The notes under the pieces are model-generated. The model was not told the origin of the DNA and ran no database searches. It was given only the letters and a program-made list of their open reading frames with translations. From contig NZ_VZDQ01000021.1 of the NCBI RefSeq assembly GCF_009602435.1, positions 545,992 through 609,991 of the forward strand: 64,000 nt of DNA, written 5' to 3'. This document shows, piece after piece, positions 1 to 8,283 of the stretch; the first letter of the stretch is position 1, and the number at the start of each line of letters is the position of its first letter. This stretch comes from Sediminibacillus terrae (lineage in GTDB: Bacteria; Bacillota; Bacilli; Bacillales; Amphibacillaceae). The translations under genes were made by a program, and so were the position numbers.

Positions 1-12
1 GAGGCAAAAGAA

Positions 13-49
13 AAAATCATCAGCAATTTTCAATTTCGCTGATGATTTT
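13..49 (-). terminator. Intrinsic terminator downstream of ypuI
   Basis: A 12-bp inverted repeat (AAAATCATCAGC at 13-24, its complement at 38-49) is followed on the minus strand by a T-rich tract. It lies just after the ypuI stop. The same ATCATCAGC stem recurs in the ppiB terminator near 3803. Confidence 0.75.
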
Positions 50-63
50 CCTTAAAACACCAA

Positions 64-546
64 TTATGACATTCTTTTTTTATAGGCTGTTTCATAATAA
101 CTTAATTCCTCACGCATTTGCTGAAACGACATTTCCAAATGCTCCATCAAACGCAAAAATGAATATGGCGGTTGATGATGAAAGGTGATGCTGCGCCTTC
201 CAGAATAAGAGGCCCGGCTGTTTTCGTACCAAACATCATTCTTGGGCGAGAAGAAACCGAGAATGCATTGATGGTGAATGCCATATAATGACCTTTCAGC
301 TGCTGTTTCGCGCATCGGTTCTTCCCGGAGCAATCCATTTACAGTATCTTTTGCTTCATCGCAAAAAACCTCCAGCCGTCTTAGTGCCTTCAACAACTCC
401 ATATAATATCCCGAAGCTCTGCTTCCATCTTCACTCATCAAATCTTCCAACTTGCAATTGTTGAGATAGCCGCTGATTTCCTTCAAGGTATCATCAAGAA
501 AAACACTTACCTTTTTCACATGAGCATGCAGGGAATCGTTGCTCAT
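64..546 (-). CDS. ypuI: YpuI-family protein (DUF3907)
   Basis: A 160-residue soluble protein that I recognise as YpuI by its overall sequence and by its place directly downstream of scpA-scpB, as in B. subtilis. The start is an ATG seven bases after AGGAGG. There is no signal peptide or membrane span. The middle part holds a Cys- and aromatic-rich stretch (YGIHHQCILGFF, about residues 88-99). The function of the family is not known to me. It could be co-transcribed with scpB, which ends about 65 bases upstream. Confidence 0.85.
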   Translation of the reverse strand: MSNDSLHAHVKKVSVFLDDTLKEISGYLNNCKLEDLMSEDGSRASGYYMELLKALRRLEVFCDEAKDTVNGLLREEPMRETAAERSLYGIHHQCILGFFSPKNDVWYENSRASYSGRRSITFHHQPPYSFLRLMEHLEMSFQQMREELSYYETAYKKRMS

Positions 547-610
547 TATTCAGCCTCCTGTTAAGTTCTAATGTCCAGACTATACGAAGGATAAAATACG
601 TTTTCTGATT

Positions 611-1207
611 TTACTCCTCTTCCAACTGGTCCTGAAAATTTTTAAAAAACAAATCAGCTTCTCCTTCTACATCAGCTTGTTCTACATTTTCAGGGAGAGG
701 AGGCAGTTCATCAAGTGAACGGAGTCCGAAATATGTCAGAAACTCCGTAGAAGTGCCATATAAAATAGGACGCCCGACTCCTTCTTTTCTGCCTTGTTCC
801 GCAATCAGCCCCCTCGACATCAGCGTTTGGACAGGGCGATCACTCTTGACCCCTCTCACTTCTTCGATTTCCGCCCTGGTAATTGGTTGCTGGTATGCAA
901 TGATCGCCAACGTTTCCAGCGCTGCTTGGGAAAGCCTGGAAGTTTGCGGAGTGTCCATCAGTTTTTGATAATACGCTGTATGTTCTGGCTTTGTCGTTAA
1001 ATGGAGGACATCATTGGACTCCATTATCGTTATACCTCGTTCTGCATGTTCATAATCGTATTTTAATTCATTGAGAACATGTCGGACTGCTTCTGCATCC
1101 AAGCCAAGTATTTGTGACAGTTGCTTTTGGCTGATCCCCTCATCTCCAGAAGCGAACAAGAGTCCTTCCATTACTGCTTTGAATTCTGATAACTCCACGT
1201 GGTTCAC
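611..1207 (-). CDS. scpB: Segregation and condensation protein B
   Basis: ScpB is the winged-helix kite subunit of the SMC-ScpAB condensin that organises and segregates the chromosome. The 198-residue length matches the family. Two winged-helix halves are visible: residues 1-80 (ending in LHLTTKPE) and about 85-160, which contains the very conserved SQAALETLAIIAYQQPITRAE stretch (interrupted here only for quoting). The last 30 residues are an acidic tail. The ATG overlaps the scpA stop by four bases (ATGA), so translation is probably coupled to scpA. Confidence 0.96.
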   Translation of the reverse strand: MNHVELSEFKAVMEGLLFASGDEGISQKQLSQILGLDAEAVRHVLNELKYDYEHAERGITIMESNDVLHLTTKPEHTAYYQKLMDTPQTSRLSQAALETLAIIAYQQPITRAEIEEVRGVKSDRPVQTLMSRGLIAEQGRKEGVGRPILYGTSTEFLTYFGLRSLDELPPLPENVEQADVEGEADLFFKNFQDQLEEE

Positions 1208-1935
1208 CTCATATAATAAATCATTAATTCATCAAAATGCTTCTCTTGTGTGCAATAAACTTGTTTTCCTTTCATCAATTCAAGAACAGCCATGAACGTA
1301 ACCACAATGTGGGAACGAGAAGGGATGGGAAATAATTCATCAAATGCAATCCCGTCAGGTCTTTCCTTCACCTGTGTCATTACTTCGTCCATCCGCTGTT
1401 TGATGGGTATTTCTGTTCGTTGGATTTTTGTCGAAACAGGTTTCTCCCACTTTTTCCTCTCCATTATTTTATTCATGGCAGCTATCATATCATATATGGA
1501 AACATCTCCCTGAACAACCTGTTTTTGGGCTGGTGCTTCCTCGAATTCCACCGGTGGTCTCGTATAGATTTTATTGGCTTCCAGCTCTCTCTCTTTTAAC
1601 TGGTCAGCTGCTTCTTTGTATTTTCGATATTCAATCAGTCTGCGCATCAGATCTTCACGGGGATCCTCTTCATACTCCTCGTCCTCCGGCTCAATAGTCT
1701 GATTTGGAAGCAGCAGTTGACTTTTTATTGCAATCAGAGTGGCTGCCATCACCAAGTATTCACTGGCAATGTTGAGTTCGAGCTGTTGCATGGTGTGTAT
1801 ATACGTCATGTACTGCTCAGTGATTTCTGCTACTGGAATGTCATAAATATCTATTTCATACTGATTGATCAAATGCAGCAAGAGATCTAACGGGCCTTGA
1901 AATGCCTCCGTATGTACTTCATATTTCATACTCAT
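1204..1935 (-). CDS. scpA: Segregation and condensation protein A
   Basis: ScpA is the kleisin that bridges the SMC heads and binds ScpB. The N-terminal helix bundle contains the family signature FQGPLDLLLHLI (about residues 9-20), followed by EYLVMAATLIAIKSQLLLP. The middle is acidic (EPEDEEYEED) and the C-terminal winged helix closes with HIVVTFMAVLELMKG. I choose the ATG at 1935 (MSMKYEV) because AGGGAGG lies about seven bases upstream; the open frame extends ten codons further without a ribosome site. The length is 243 residues, normal for the family. Confidence 0.96.
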   Translation of the reverse strand: MSMKYEVHTEAFQGPLDLLLHLINQYEIDIYDIPVAEITEQYMTYIHTMQQLELNIASEYLVMAATLIAIKSQLLLPNQTIEPEDEEYEEDPREDLMRRLIEYRKYKEAADQLKERELEANKIYTRPPVEFEEAPAQKQVVQGDVSIYDMIAAMNKIMERKKWEKPVSTKIQRTEIPIKQRMDEVMTQVKERPDGIAFDELFPIPSRSHIVVTFMAVLELMKGKQVYCTQEKHFDELMIYYMR

Positions 1936-2016
1936 CACTTTCCCTCCCTTGCCAAAACCACCCACTGGTCAGCCCCATATCTCTAAAAATTTTCTCTTAA
2001 CGGCATATATGCCCAT

Positions 2017-2043
2017 ACAGCATTAAGCAAAGCGCATAAATTA
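2017..2043 (+). promoter_or_regulatory. Possible sigma-K promoter for the YjcZ-type micropeptide
   Basis: AC at 2017-2018, a 16-base spacer and CATAAATTA at 2035-2043 fit the sigma-K pattern (AC, 16-17 bases, CATAnnnTA). This would place the micropeptide in the late mother cell. The pattern is short and degenerate, so this is an inference supported mainly by the spore association of the family. Confidence 0.4.
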
Positions 2044-2090
2044 GTATTGTAAGTTAAATAATAACGTTTCTACTAAAGGAGGCATTAGCT

Positions 2091-2174
2091 ATGGGTGCAT
2101 ATTACGGCGGTGGATTCGCTTTGATCGTAGTATTGTTCATTCTTCTAATCATTGTAGGTGCAGCCTGGCTGTAA
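2091..2174 (+). CDS. YjcZ-family sporulation micropeptide
   Basis: A 27-residue protein: start MGAYYGGGFALIV, then a hydrophobic helix ending VGAAWL. The Gly-Tyr-rich head and single membrane span are typical of the YjcZ / SscA-like small spore proteins of Bacillaceae. The start is supported by AAAGGAGG eight bases upstream. It is the only plus-strand gene in the first 20 kb, and it sits divergently from scpA with its own putative sigma-K promoter. Family members are made late in sporulation; the exact role of this one is unknown. Confidence 0.8.
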   Translation: MGAYYGGGFALIVVLFILLIIVGAAWL

Positions 2175-2312
2175 AAGCCAAATAGCCCGCGATCGATAAG
2201 CAATCCTTTAAAAACCTGGAAAAACCGGCCTTCGTTTGATGCAAGGCCGGTTACATAGCCACTACTTTACCTCTGCTCATCCTATTATACGACAACTCTG
2301 TAAACTGGAAAA

Positions 2313-2334
2313 GCCAGCTCGATAAAGAGCTGGC
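2313..2334 (-). terminator. Hairpin terminator downstream of ribT
   Basis: GCCAGCTC and GAGCTGGC form an 8-bp stem with a GATAAA loop. Short T tracts follow on both strands, so it may serve both ribT (minus) and the YjcZ gene (plus). A second GC-rich hairpin (CCGGCCTT arms, 2224-2250) lies 60 bases away. Confidence 0.55.
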
Positions 2335-2358
2335 CTTTCTATGAGCTCGGAGTCCAAC

Positions 2359-2712
2359 TTATTGCTCCTCTTCACACCGTTCAAGAAAACGCTCTGTCAT
2401 ATCATCGGCACAAACAGCGTATTGCTGATCATACGTATCCCTGACTGCCTGAACCATTTTACGTCCAATGCCCATATTTCGATGGGAAGGATTAACCGTT
2501 ATATGTTGAATGACAACGTTGATTTCATTTTCGAAACGGACACCGACAGCACCGAGGATATCTTCTTCTTTCCAAAGAAACAGCTGCCAGTCAGGATTTT
2601 CCTCGTATTCTTTAATGGTACTTTGCAGTTTTCTTACTTCTTTTTCTTCCGGCATAAAGGAAAGTAATCCCATTGCAATTTTTTCAAAGCTTTTTTTATA
2701 GCGAATTAACAT
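2359..2712 (-). CDS. ribT: RibT, GNAT-family acetyltransferase
   Basis: The first 20 residues (MLIRYKKSFEKIAMGLLSF) match B. subtilis RibT closely, followed by LQSTIKEYE and the acetyl-CoA-binding part HITVNPSHRNMGIGRKM (Q/RxxGxG/A motif, here RNMGIG). At 117 residues it is a normal length. In B. subtilis ribT is the last gene of the ribDEAHT operon; here no rib biosynthesis gene is next to it, so it is an orphan copy beside scpAB. The substrate is not known to me. It is probably transcribed with the micropeptide genes just upstream. Confidence 0.88.
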   Translation of the reverse strand: MLIRYKKSFEKIAMGLLSFMPEEKEVRKLQSTIKEYEENPDWQLFLWKEEDILGAVGVRFENEINVVIQHITVNPSHRNMGIGRKMVQAVRDTYDQQYAVCADDMTERFLERCEEEQ

Positions 2713-2721
2713 ATTTACCCC

Positions 2722-2820
2722 TCAATTAGAAATTAACTTACTTATGATAGATAGAAGAAAAATGAAACCGACTATGACCATCAGCCAAAACAGCATTTTC
2801 TCCTGCTTATCGCTATTCAT
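2722..2820 (-). CDS. Single-span membrane micropeptide (32 residues)
   Basis: Translation from the ATG at 2820 gives a 32-residue peptide: a charged head MNSDKQEK, then a hydrophobic helix (about residues 9-26, FWLMVIVGFIFLLSII) and a SKLISN tail. AAAGGGTGAT precedes the start. It ends ten bases before ribT begins. A TTGACA lies at 2881-2886 (minus strand) and may begin a promoter for this gene and ribT. I do not recognise a family. The good ribosome site and clean topology argue that it is real. Confidence 0.55.
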   Translation of the reverse strand: MNSDKQEKMLFWLMVIVGFIFLLSIISKLISN

Positions 2821-2898
2821 GTTTATTATCACCCTTTATTCGGTGAACTATAATATATTTATGGACTATATCAGCCAATTTGTCAAATAACTATAAAC

Positions 2899-2994
2899 TC
2901 ACAGTACAACCAAAAACCAGTAAACAACTCCCCAAATTAAACCGATTACCAAAAGTATGACAAATAGAAACCAATTCCTTTTTTTCTCACTCAT
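2899..2994 (-). CDS. Single-span membrane micropeptide (31 residues)
   Basis: From the ATG at 2994: MSEKKRN, then a hydrophobic segment (about residues 8-30, rich in Leu, Val, Ile and three Trp) running to the C-terminus. AAGGATGAG is about ten bases upstream. It follows the M50-like protease gene by 27 bases on the same strand. The basic head and buried C-terminus suggest an Nin-Cout membrane peptide. I recognise no family; function unknown. Confidence 0.5.
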   Translation of the reverse strand: MSEKKRNWFLFVILLVIGLIWGVVYWFLVVL

Positions 2995-3021
2995 TTACAT
3001 CACTCATCCTTATCCAGCCTG

Positions 3022-3474
3022 TTATTCATCAATCATCGACCGTATGACAAAATATCCGTCCGATTTCTTTCCTCTCCACTTAAATGGAATGAAATTCACC
3101 ATGGCAATCCATATATTGTAAAGCGCAAAAAGACGAATCCACCCGTTGCCTTCCGAAACGAACTCCAAAAGCAACCATCCAGCCGCCAAATTAAAAACGG
3201 GACCTGCCATGGAGATAACGGCTTTTTCCCGGCCGCTATACGGTTGCGCTCTTTTACTTGAAGCATGTCCTCCAGCCATAAGCAGTAAATGAAAATGAAC
3301 GGTCAGTTTACTTCCTATCTTTACTGCTTTCATTCTTTTTCCAGATCCAAGCGATAGTTCCATAGTATCCGCCCGGCAAATCCAAGATCCGATCACATGC
3401 CCGGTTTCATGGACGAACGCTCCGGCTGGAGCAGCTAGCAAAACAAGATAGGTAAACATTAAAAGCCATTGCAT
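3022..3474 (-). CDS. M50-like (site-2-protease-type) membrane protein
   Basis: About 150 residues. The HExxH zinc motif is present as VHETGHVIG within an N-terminal membrane helix (about residues 20-28 from the chosen start). A second motif region NFIPFKWRGKKSDGYFVI near the C-terminus supplies the third ligand (the Asp of SDGY), as in short M50 proteins. At least three hydrophobic segments are visible. I prefer the ATG at 3474 (MQWLLMF) over the longer frame because of the upstream AGGTGAAGGG. The substrate is unknown. The next two genes encode single-span micropeptides, which are conceivable substrates or partners (speculation). Confidence 0.7.
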   Translation of the reverse strand: MQWLLMFTYLVLLAAPAGAFVHETGHVIGSWICRADTMELSLGSGKRMKAVKIGSKLTVHFHLLLMAGGHASSKRAQPYSGREKAVISMAGPVFNLAAGWLLLEFVSEGNGWIRLFALYNIWIAMVNFIPFKWRGKKSDGYFVIRSMIDE

Positions 3475-3566
3475 GGTGTTCCGCCCTTCACCTTCCAAAC
3501 TTACTTGTCCACCAATCATTTTATTGGTTCAGATCGGAAACTTCAAGGTTTACCCCAACAAGATAG

Positions 3567-3754
3567 GACAAAAGCATAAGCGCCAGTGTAAAGGAGTACA
3601 GGCTGAAGCCGTCACGGTCTATGGCAACCTGCATGACCCGCATTGTTTGGGCCACCATCAAGCTTAAGAACAGTATCGGCGTGGCTTTTTGCCACACAGA
3701 GGATGGGCTTAAGACCTCGAGGAGGCAGGAACTGGTCTTGGCTGTTTCAGCCAA
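3567..3754. repeat. Dispersed repeat family B, copy 1
   Basis: About 190 bases that match 49399-49597 in the same orientation: shared blocks include GACAAAAGC, AAAGGAGTACAGGCT, AAGCTTAAGAACAG, CACACAGAGGATGGG, TTAAGACCTCGAGG and GGCTGTTTCAGCCA. It contains an internal GTGGC/GCCAC hairpin. A 77-codon minus frame over it is most likely spurious, since the other copy gives a related frame with poor conservation. Confidence 0.8.
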
Positions 3755-3802
3755 TCATTATCCACAGACAATTAAATGTATAATTTCCTATACAAGAAAC
3801 AA

Positions 3803-3836
3803 AAAATCATCAGCGTTTTATATCCGCTGATGATTT
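3803..3836 (-). terminator. Intrinsic terminator of lysA-ppiB
   Basis: AAATCATCAGCG (3803-3814) pairs with CGCTGATGATTT (3825-3836), followed on the minus strand by six T. It ends the ppiB transcript. Confidence 0.85.
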
Positions 3837-3866
3837 CTTGAAATAGCCGCTTTTGCTCAATCCTTT

Positions 3867-4304
3867 TTAAACGGTTTCTACCTTCACTTCTTTCATTACG
3901 TCTCCCTGCTGGATGCGCAATACTGTATCCAATCCTTCCGTTACTTGTCCAAAGACTGTATGAACGCCGTCTAGATGCGGTTGGGGTTCATGAACAAGGA
4001 AAAATTGACTTCCACCAGTATCCTTTCCGGCATGAGCCATGGATAAAGAGCCTGCCACATGTTTATGGGGATTGCCCTCTGTTTCACATTTAATCGTATA
4101 CCCGGGCCCGCCTGCTCCGGTGCCAGTCGGATCGCCGCCTTGGGCCACGAACCCCGGAATGACCCGATGGAAGGTCACTCCATTGTAGAAACCACTGTTG
4201 GCCAGTTTCTCAAAGTTTGCAACTGTATTAGGTGCAGCTTCCTCAAACATTTCTATTTTGATTACTTCCCCGTTTTCAAATTGAATGGTTGCCTGTTTCA
4301 TCAT
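3867..4304 (-). CDS. ppiB: Peptidyl-prolyl cis-trans isomerase B (cyclophilin)
   Basis: PpiB speeds cis-trans isomerisation of prolyl bonds in the cytoplasm. At 145 residues it is a typical bacterial cyclophilin with no signal peptide. The active-site run [19 protein letters not shown] is complete with the catalytic Arg, followed by [15 protein letters not shown] and the conserved [12 protein letters not shown]. The start overlaps the lysA stop as TAATG, so the two genes form one operon ended by the terminator near 3803. This lysA-ppiB pair is conserved in Bacillus. Confidence 0.97.
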   Translation of the reverse strand: MMKQATIQFENGEVIKIEMFEEAAPNTVANFEKLANSGFYNGVTFHRVIPGFVAQGGDPTGTGAGGPGYTIKCETEGNPHKHVAGSLSMAHAGKDTGGSQFFLVHEPQPHLDGVHTVFGQVTEGLDTVLRIQQGDVMKEVKVETV

Positions 4305-5617
4305 TAAACCCTCTCCTTTATGCCATATGGCAAATCATTTTTAGTTAAATCTTCATAGGATTCCCGCTGAATAACCAATTGGTCTTCTCCTTGTTCAGCG
4401 AACACCACTGCCGCTTTCGGGAAGCGGTTATAATGATTGGACATCGAATATCCATATGCCCCTGTACTGAAAACTGCCAATATATCTCCATACTCTATTT
4501 CAGGAACTTCCATATCCCAAATCAGCATATCTCCCGATTCACAGCACTTTCCGGCAATGGACACCTTTTCAGTCAATGCAGCATCTGCTTTGTTCGCTAT
4601 GACAGCGTCATATTTAGCTTGATAAAGTGCCGGTCTCAGGTTATCAGTCATACCACCATCTACAGATACATACTTCCTCACACCAGGAATATTTTTTATG
4701 GAGCCTGTCCTATAAAGAGTCACTGCAGTATTTCCGACAATCGCTCTTCCTGGTTCTATCCAGATTTCCGGGAATTCCATCCCATGAAATTCAACTTGTT
4801 TTTGCACTTCTTCCACAAGAGCGTCTACATAACCATCTAACGGAAGGGGTTCATCTTCCGCTGTGTAACGGATTCCAAACCCTCCACCCAGGTTAAGCAC
4901 TTTTGCGCGATAACCGTACGATTGTTTCCACTCACCCAGCGTTTCGAATAAGCGTCGCACTGCCATGATGAATCCTTCTGTTTCAAAAATCTGTGAACCG
5001 ATATGGCAATGCAAGCCGATAACATTGATGGAGTCTGTCTTTTGGAGCATTTGAAAAGCTTGTTCTGCTTGTCCGTTTGCCAAATCAAAACCAAATTTAG
5101 AATCTTCATTGCCGGTTAAAATATAATCATGGGTATGGGCTTCGATGCCTGGAGTCACACGTAAAAGAACATCCATTTTCCTGCCTTGCTCCTCCAGGAT
5201 ATCTGACAGCAACTCGATTTCGTAGAAGTTGTCCAGTACAATACAGCCTATTCCGTAGTGGACTGCCATCGCTAATTCGTCAAAACTTTTGTTATTTCCG
5301 TGCAAATGAATCTTCTCAACAGGAAAGCCAGCTTGCAATGCAGTGTGCAACTCACCTTGCGAAACAACATCCAGGCTCAAATTTTCCTGTTTAGCTACCT
5401 GCAACATTGCAATCGATGAGAACGCCTTACTTGCATAGGCAACCTGGGCATTTACTCCAGCTTTTTGAAATGTATCTACAAACGCTCTCGCATTCTTTCG
5501 TATCAATGATACATCGTAAACAAATAGAGGTGTTCCATACCTTTTTGCCAAATCAATCGTATCCACCCCACCGACCACTAGATGGCCGTGTTCGTTTGTA
5601 TGAAAAGGATGATTCAT
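4304..5617 (-). CDS. lysA: Diaminopimelate decarboxylase
   Basis: LysA is the PLP enzyme that converts meso-diaminopimelate to lysine, the last step of the pathway. The PLP lysine lies in [10 protein letters not shown] (about residue 60), the glycine-rich phosphate loop in NLGGGFG and the substrate Cys/Glu in AGKCCESGD. The length is 437 residues. I place the start at the ATG of MNHPFHTN because GGAGG is eight bases upstream; the alternative GTG three codons earlier would overlap that ribosome site. It lies downstream of spoVAF, as in B. subtilis. Confidence 0.96.
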   Translation of the reverse strand: MNHPFHTNEHGHLVVGGVDTIDLAKRYGTPLFVYDVSLIRKNARAFVDTFQKAGVNAQVAYASKAFSSIAMLQVAKQENLSLDVVSQGELHTALQAGFPVEKIHLHGNNKSFDELAMAVHYGIGCIVLDNFYEIELLSDILEEQGRKMDVLLRVTPGIEAHTHDYILTGNEDSKFGFDLANGQAEQAFQMLQKTDSINVIGLHCHIGSQIFETEGFIMAVRRLFETLGEWKQSYGYRAKVLNLGGGFGIRYTAEDEPLPLDGYVDALVEEVQKQVEFHGMEFPEIWIEPGRAIVGNTAVTLYRTGSIKNIPGVRKYVSVDGGMTDNLRPALYQAKYDAVIANKADAALTEKVSIAGKCCESGDMLIWDMEVPEIEYGDILAVFSTGAYGYSMSNHYNRFPKAAVVFAEQGEDQLVIQRESYEDLTKNDLPYGIKERV

Positions 5618-5766
5618 CCCCTGCACCTCCCTGCAAATTGCTCAACCACAATTCAATGAAAATATAGTTAATCAGTCAATGCATTCTGCCTTCTGACCAG
5701 TAATTCATTTTCTACCCTTTTTGAAAAAAATAGATAAAGTTAATTTACCATAACCTTGTCGAAGGT

Positions 5767-7272
5767 TCAATGTTTTCCTGTTGGCTGCTTATAATTGTTA
5801 CGGGGATGCACAATACTCGGACGATCTTTTGTTAATGGAACGGATACCCGGAAAATGATTTGCTTCATCGCTTTGGCATTAAACGGGATGAAAGGCCACA
5901 GATAAGGAGTGTTCAGCGATTTGGTAAGGCTTAATGCCAAAATATAAATTGTAAAACCTATAACCATTCCTTTCACGCCAAAGATGGAAGTGATGATGAT
6001 CAATAACATGCGTGATAATTTATTGGCGATGCTCAATTCATAACTCGGTGTCGCAAAGGAGCCGATGGCACAAATCGATACGTATAAAATGACTTCCGCA
6101 CTAAACAATCCCACATCGATGGCAATCTGTCCGATCAATACTGCTGCAATCAATCCCATCGCTGTCGAGAGCGGGGTCGGTGTATGAATGGCGGCCATAC
6201 GCAAGAATTCAATTCCAATGTCCGCTATGATCAATTGTAAAACAACCGGGACATTGCCTTCTTCATTCGGTCCTATGAACTGAAGCATAGCCGGTAAGTG
6301 ATCTGGTTCCATAACCAGGACAAGCCAGAATGGTAGAAGGAAAACAGAAGCGAAAATACCCAAAAACCGAACCCAACGGACAAATGTACCTATTGCCGGG
6401 GATTGTCTGTATTCTTCTGCATGCTGAACGTGATGAAAAAAAGTGGTGGGAGTGATGATCATACTGGGCGACGTATCGACCATGATCAGCACGTGTCCTT
6501 CCAGCAGATGTGTAGAGGCGACATCGGGTCTCTCAGTATATCGCACAAGCGGGAAGGGATTGAAACCTTGTTTGACAAGGAATTCTTCAATCGTTTTATC
6601 CGCCATCGATATTCCGTCAATTTCTATATGTTTTAATTCGTCTTTGATCAGTTTCACCAAGCCATGATCTGCTACGTCTTGTAAATAGGAAATGCAAATA
6701 TCCGTTTTGGAACGTTCCCCTACTTTTATCATCTCATGACGGAGTCGCTCATCTCTGATTCTCCTTCTCGTCAACGCAGTGTTTTCTATAATGTTCTCTG
6801 TAAAACCATCCCGCGAACCCCGCACGACTTTTTCCGTATCCGGTTCTTCCGGTGAGCGGCCCGGATAGGTCCGCACGTCCACAATAAAAGCTTCTGATTC
6901 ATCTTCCATAAAGATGACAATTAATCCGCTGAGCATTTGATCGACTGCTTCATCCATCGTATCCACTTTGGTAACTTGCTGATGTACCAGATGGCTGCCG
7001 ATAATCTCAGTCAGCTTATGTTTATTTCTGCCTGCTGAAGCAGGATATGTTTCATTTATATCCGTCAATTTCTTTAACAGCTCGACAATTGTCGGCGTTT
7101 CACAAAGTCCCGTCAAATAGTAAAGCTGAATTTCTTTCTTTAAAATAGTCAACTGCCGAAAACCTACATCAAAAGAAGTTCCAACACCGACTTTTTCTTC
7201 CATAAATCGCTGGTTATCTTTGAGATTGCTTGATATGGTGGGCTTTTTCTTCGGTTGCTTTTGTTTATTCAT
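5767..7272 (-). CDS. spoVAF: Stage V sporulation protein AF (GerA-family)
   Basis: A 501-residue member of the GerA family of spore inner-membrane proteins. The hydrophilic N-terminal domain (residues 1-260) contains the family motif TENIIENTALTRRRIRDERL and a short SPSM stretch. Then come five or more membrane segments, including PAIGTFVRWVRFLGIF and FIGPNEEGNVPV. It is the last gene of the spoVA operon and overlaps spoVAE by four bases. SpoVAF/FigP-type proteins amplify germination signalling in Bacillus. No fault is visible. Confidence 0.95.
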   Translation of the reverse strand: MNKQKQPKKKPTISSNLKDNQRFMEEKVGVGTSFDVGFRQLTILKKEIQLYYLTGLCETPTIVELLKKLTDINETYPASAGRNKHKLTEIIGSHLVHQQVTKVDTMDEAVDQMLSGLIVIFMEDESEAFIVDVRTYPGRSPEEPDTEKVVRGSRDGFTENIIENTALTRRRIRDERLRHEMIKVGERSKTDICISYLQDVADHGLVKLIKDELKHIEIDGISMADKTIEEFLVKQGFNPFPLVRYTERPDVASTHLLEGHVLIMVDTSPSMIITPTTFFHHVQHAEEYRQSPAIGTFVRWVRFLGIFASVFLLPFWLVLVMEPDHLPAMLQFIGPNEEGNVPVVLQLIIADIGIEFLRMAAIHTPTPLSTAMGLIAAVLIGQIAIDVGLFSAEVILYVSICAIGSFATPSYELSIANKLSRMLLIIITSIFGVKGMVIGFTIYILALSLTKSLNTPYLWPFIPFNAKAMKQIIFRVSVPLTKDRPSIVHPRNNYKQPTGKH

Positions 7273-7835
7273 TGATAACCGCCTCTTTCCAAAATGATTT
7301 CAATCGCTTTTCTGGTAATCGGCGACCCCTTTTTGATATCGTCTTTTCCTTGCATCTTTCCGATATCTCCAATGGCCACGACAACAGGTATATCCATTTG
7401 ATCCAAAGAATAAATCGTGTCGCCGTTTATCCTTCCGATTTCCGGAATCGGAATGCCTTCTTTGCTGATGCCATTGGAAGTCAGCTCTCCATCCTGATCG
7501 ATCGCCAAGGTAAACCTAGTCCATTCGGCGTTTTTTGTATGGGCAGCTACAGCAATGGCACCTATTATTTTTATGTTTTTATTTTCAGCAAGCTTTAGTA
7601 AAATCTTCTCTCCCGCCCCCGGTCCTGGGGCTCCTGCATCATCAATCAAGACATATACCGGTTCTGCGGGAGCAGCCATGATCGCCTCTGTCACCTGTCT
7701 TTCGGAAGCATGAGTCGGATTATCCGATAAGTGCGCCAGACATGTTCCGCCTATTTCCCGCGCTAAGTAATCCATTGTCTTTTTGGCATATTCGTCACCA
7801 TCTGTAATGATAATCACTTTTTTCGGTCGTTCCAT
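7269..7835 (-). CDS. spoVAE: Stage V sporulation protein AE (soluble SpoVAEa type)
   Basis: A soluble protein of about 188 residues. The N-terminus KKVIIITDGDEYAKKTMDYLA, then RQVTEAI and DDAGAPGPGAGEKIL, identify the SpoVAEa form rather than the membrane SpoVAEb form. The start at ATG 7835 (MERPKKV) is preferred: AAAGGA lies eight bases upstream, and the upstream GTG has none. It is found in the spore with the calcium-dipicolinate channel. Its neighbours AC, AD and AEb, normally just upstream, are absent here. Confidence 0.9.
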   Translation of the reverse strand: MERPKKVIIITDGDEYAKKTMDYLAREIGGTCLAHLSDNPTHASERQVTEAIMAAPAEPVYVLIDDAGAPGPGAGEKILLKLAENKNIKIIGAIAVAAHTKNAEWTRFTLAIDQDGELTSNGISKEGIPIPEIGRINGDTIYSLDQMDIPVVVAIGDIGKMQGKDDIKKGSPITRKAIEIILERGGYQ

Positions 7836-7863
7836 GGCACCGATTCCTTTCCACACTTCTTGG

Positions 7864-8283
7864 TTACTTAACGAAAATCATCCATTGAAACAGCGAGCCG
7901 GCTATTTTTCCTAGAACGATTGCCATCAGCAGCCAAAGAAGATGGTTTTCCATACCGATCCGTTTCGCCAATAAAGGAAAAACATTCAAAACTTCCGTCA
8001 AGGCAGCTGCCAGCATTCCTATGAATATCCCATGGAAAGCCCCCCATACGATTGTTATGAATAAAGATAAATGGAGCGATACGCCGACAAAGGAAAGATA
8101 TGTCCCGAATAAAGCGCCGAACGTCACGCCTGCTTCATATGTTTTTACGAAGGCTTTCGTTTTGCTTAATTGCACGAGGCGGGGAATGATCCCCAGTACA
8201 GTCAAAAAAGCGACAAATCCGGTTCCTACAATTAGTCCAGAGGCTAAACCGATGAATATCTCAATGAGGATGATGTGAACCAT
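7864..8283 (-). CDS. spoVAB: Stage V sporulation protein AB
   Basis: A 139-residue membrane protein with about four hydrophobic spans (residues 4-34, 50-75, 80-105 and 117-138), matching SpoVAB in length and in the motifs EAGVTFGALFGTYLSF and GAFHGIFIGMLAAALTE. It overlaps the end of spoVAA by 23 bases. It acts in the spore inner membrane as part of the machinery for dipicolinic acid movement. Confidence 0.92.
   Translation of the reverse strand: MVHIILIEIFIGLASGLIVGTGFVAFLTVLGIIPRLVQLSKTKAFVKTYEAGVTFGALFGTYLSFVGVSLHLSLFITIVWGAFHGIFIGMLAAALTEVLNVFPLLAKRIGMENHLLWLLMAIVLGKIAGSLFQWMIFVK

Noticed and set aside
2224..2250. GC-rich CCGGCCTT hairpin as terminator of the YjcZ gene
   Set aside because: The plus strand has no T run after it; only weak support, so mentioned under the 2313 hairpin and not called separately.
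3521..3754. 77-codon minus frame over repeat B1
   Set aside because: Matches the other repeat copy at DNA level, but the frame is poorly preserved; most likely a spurious gene from a non-coding repeat.
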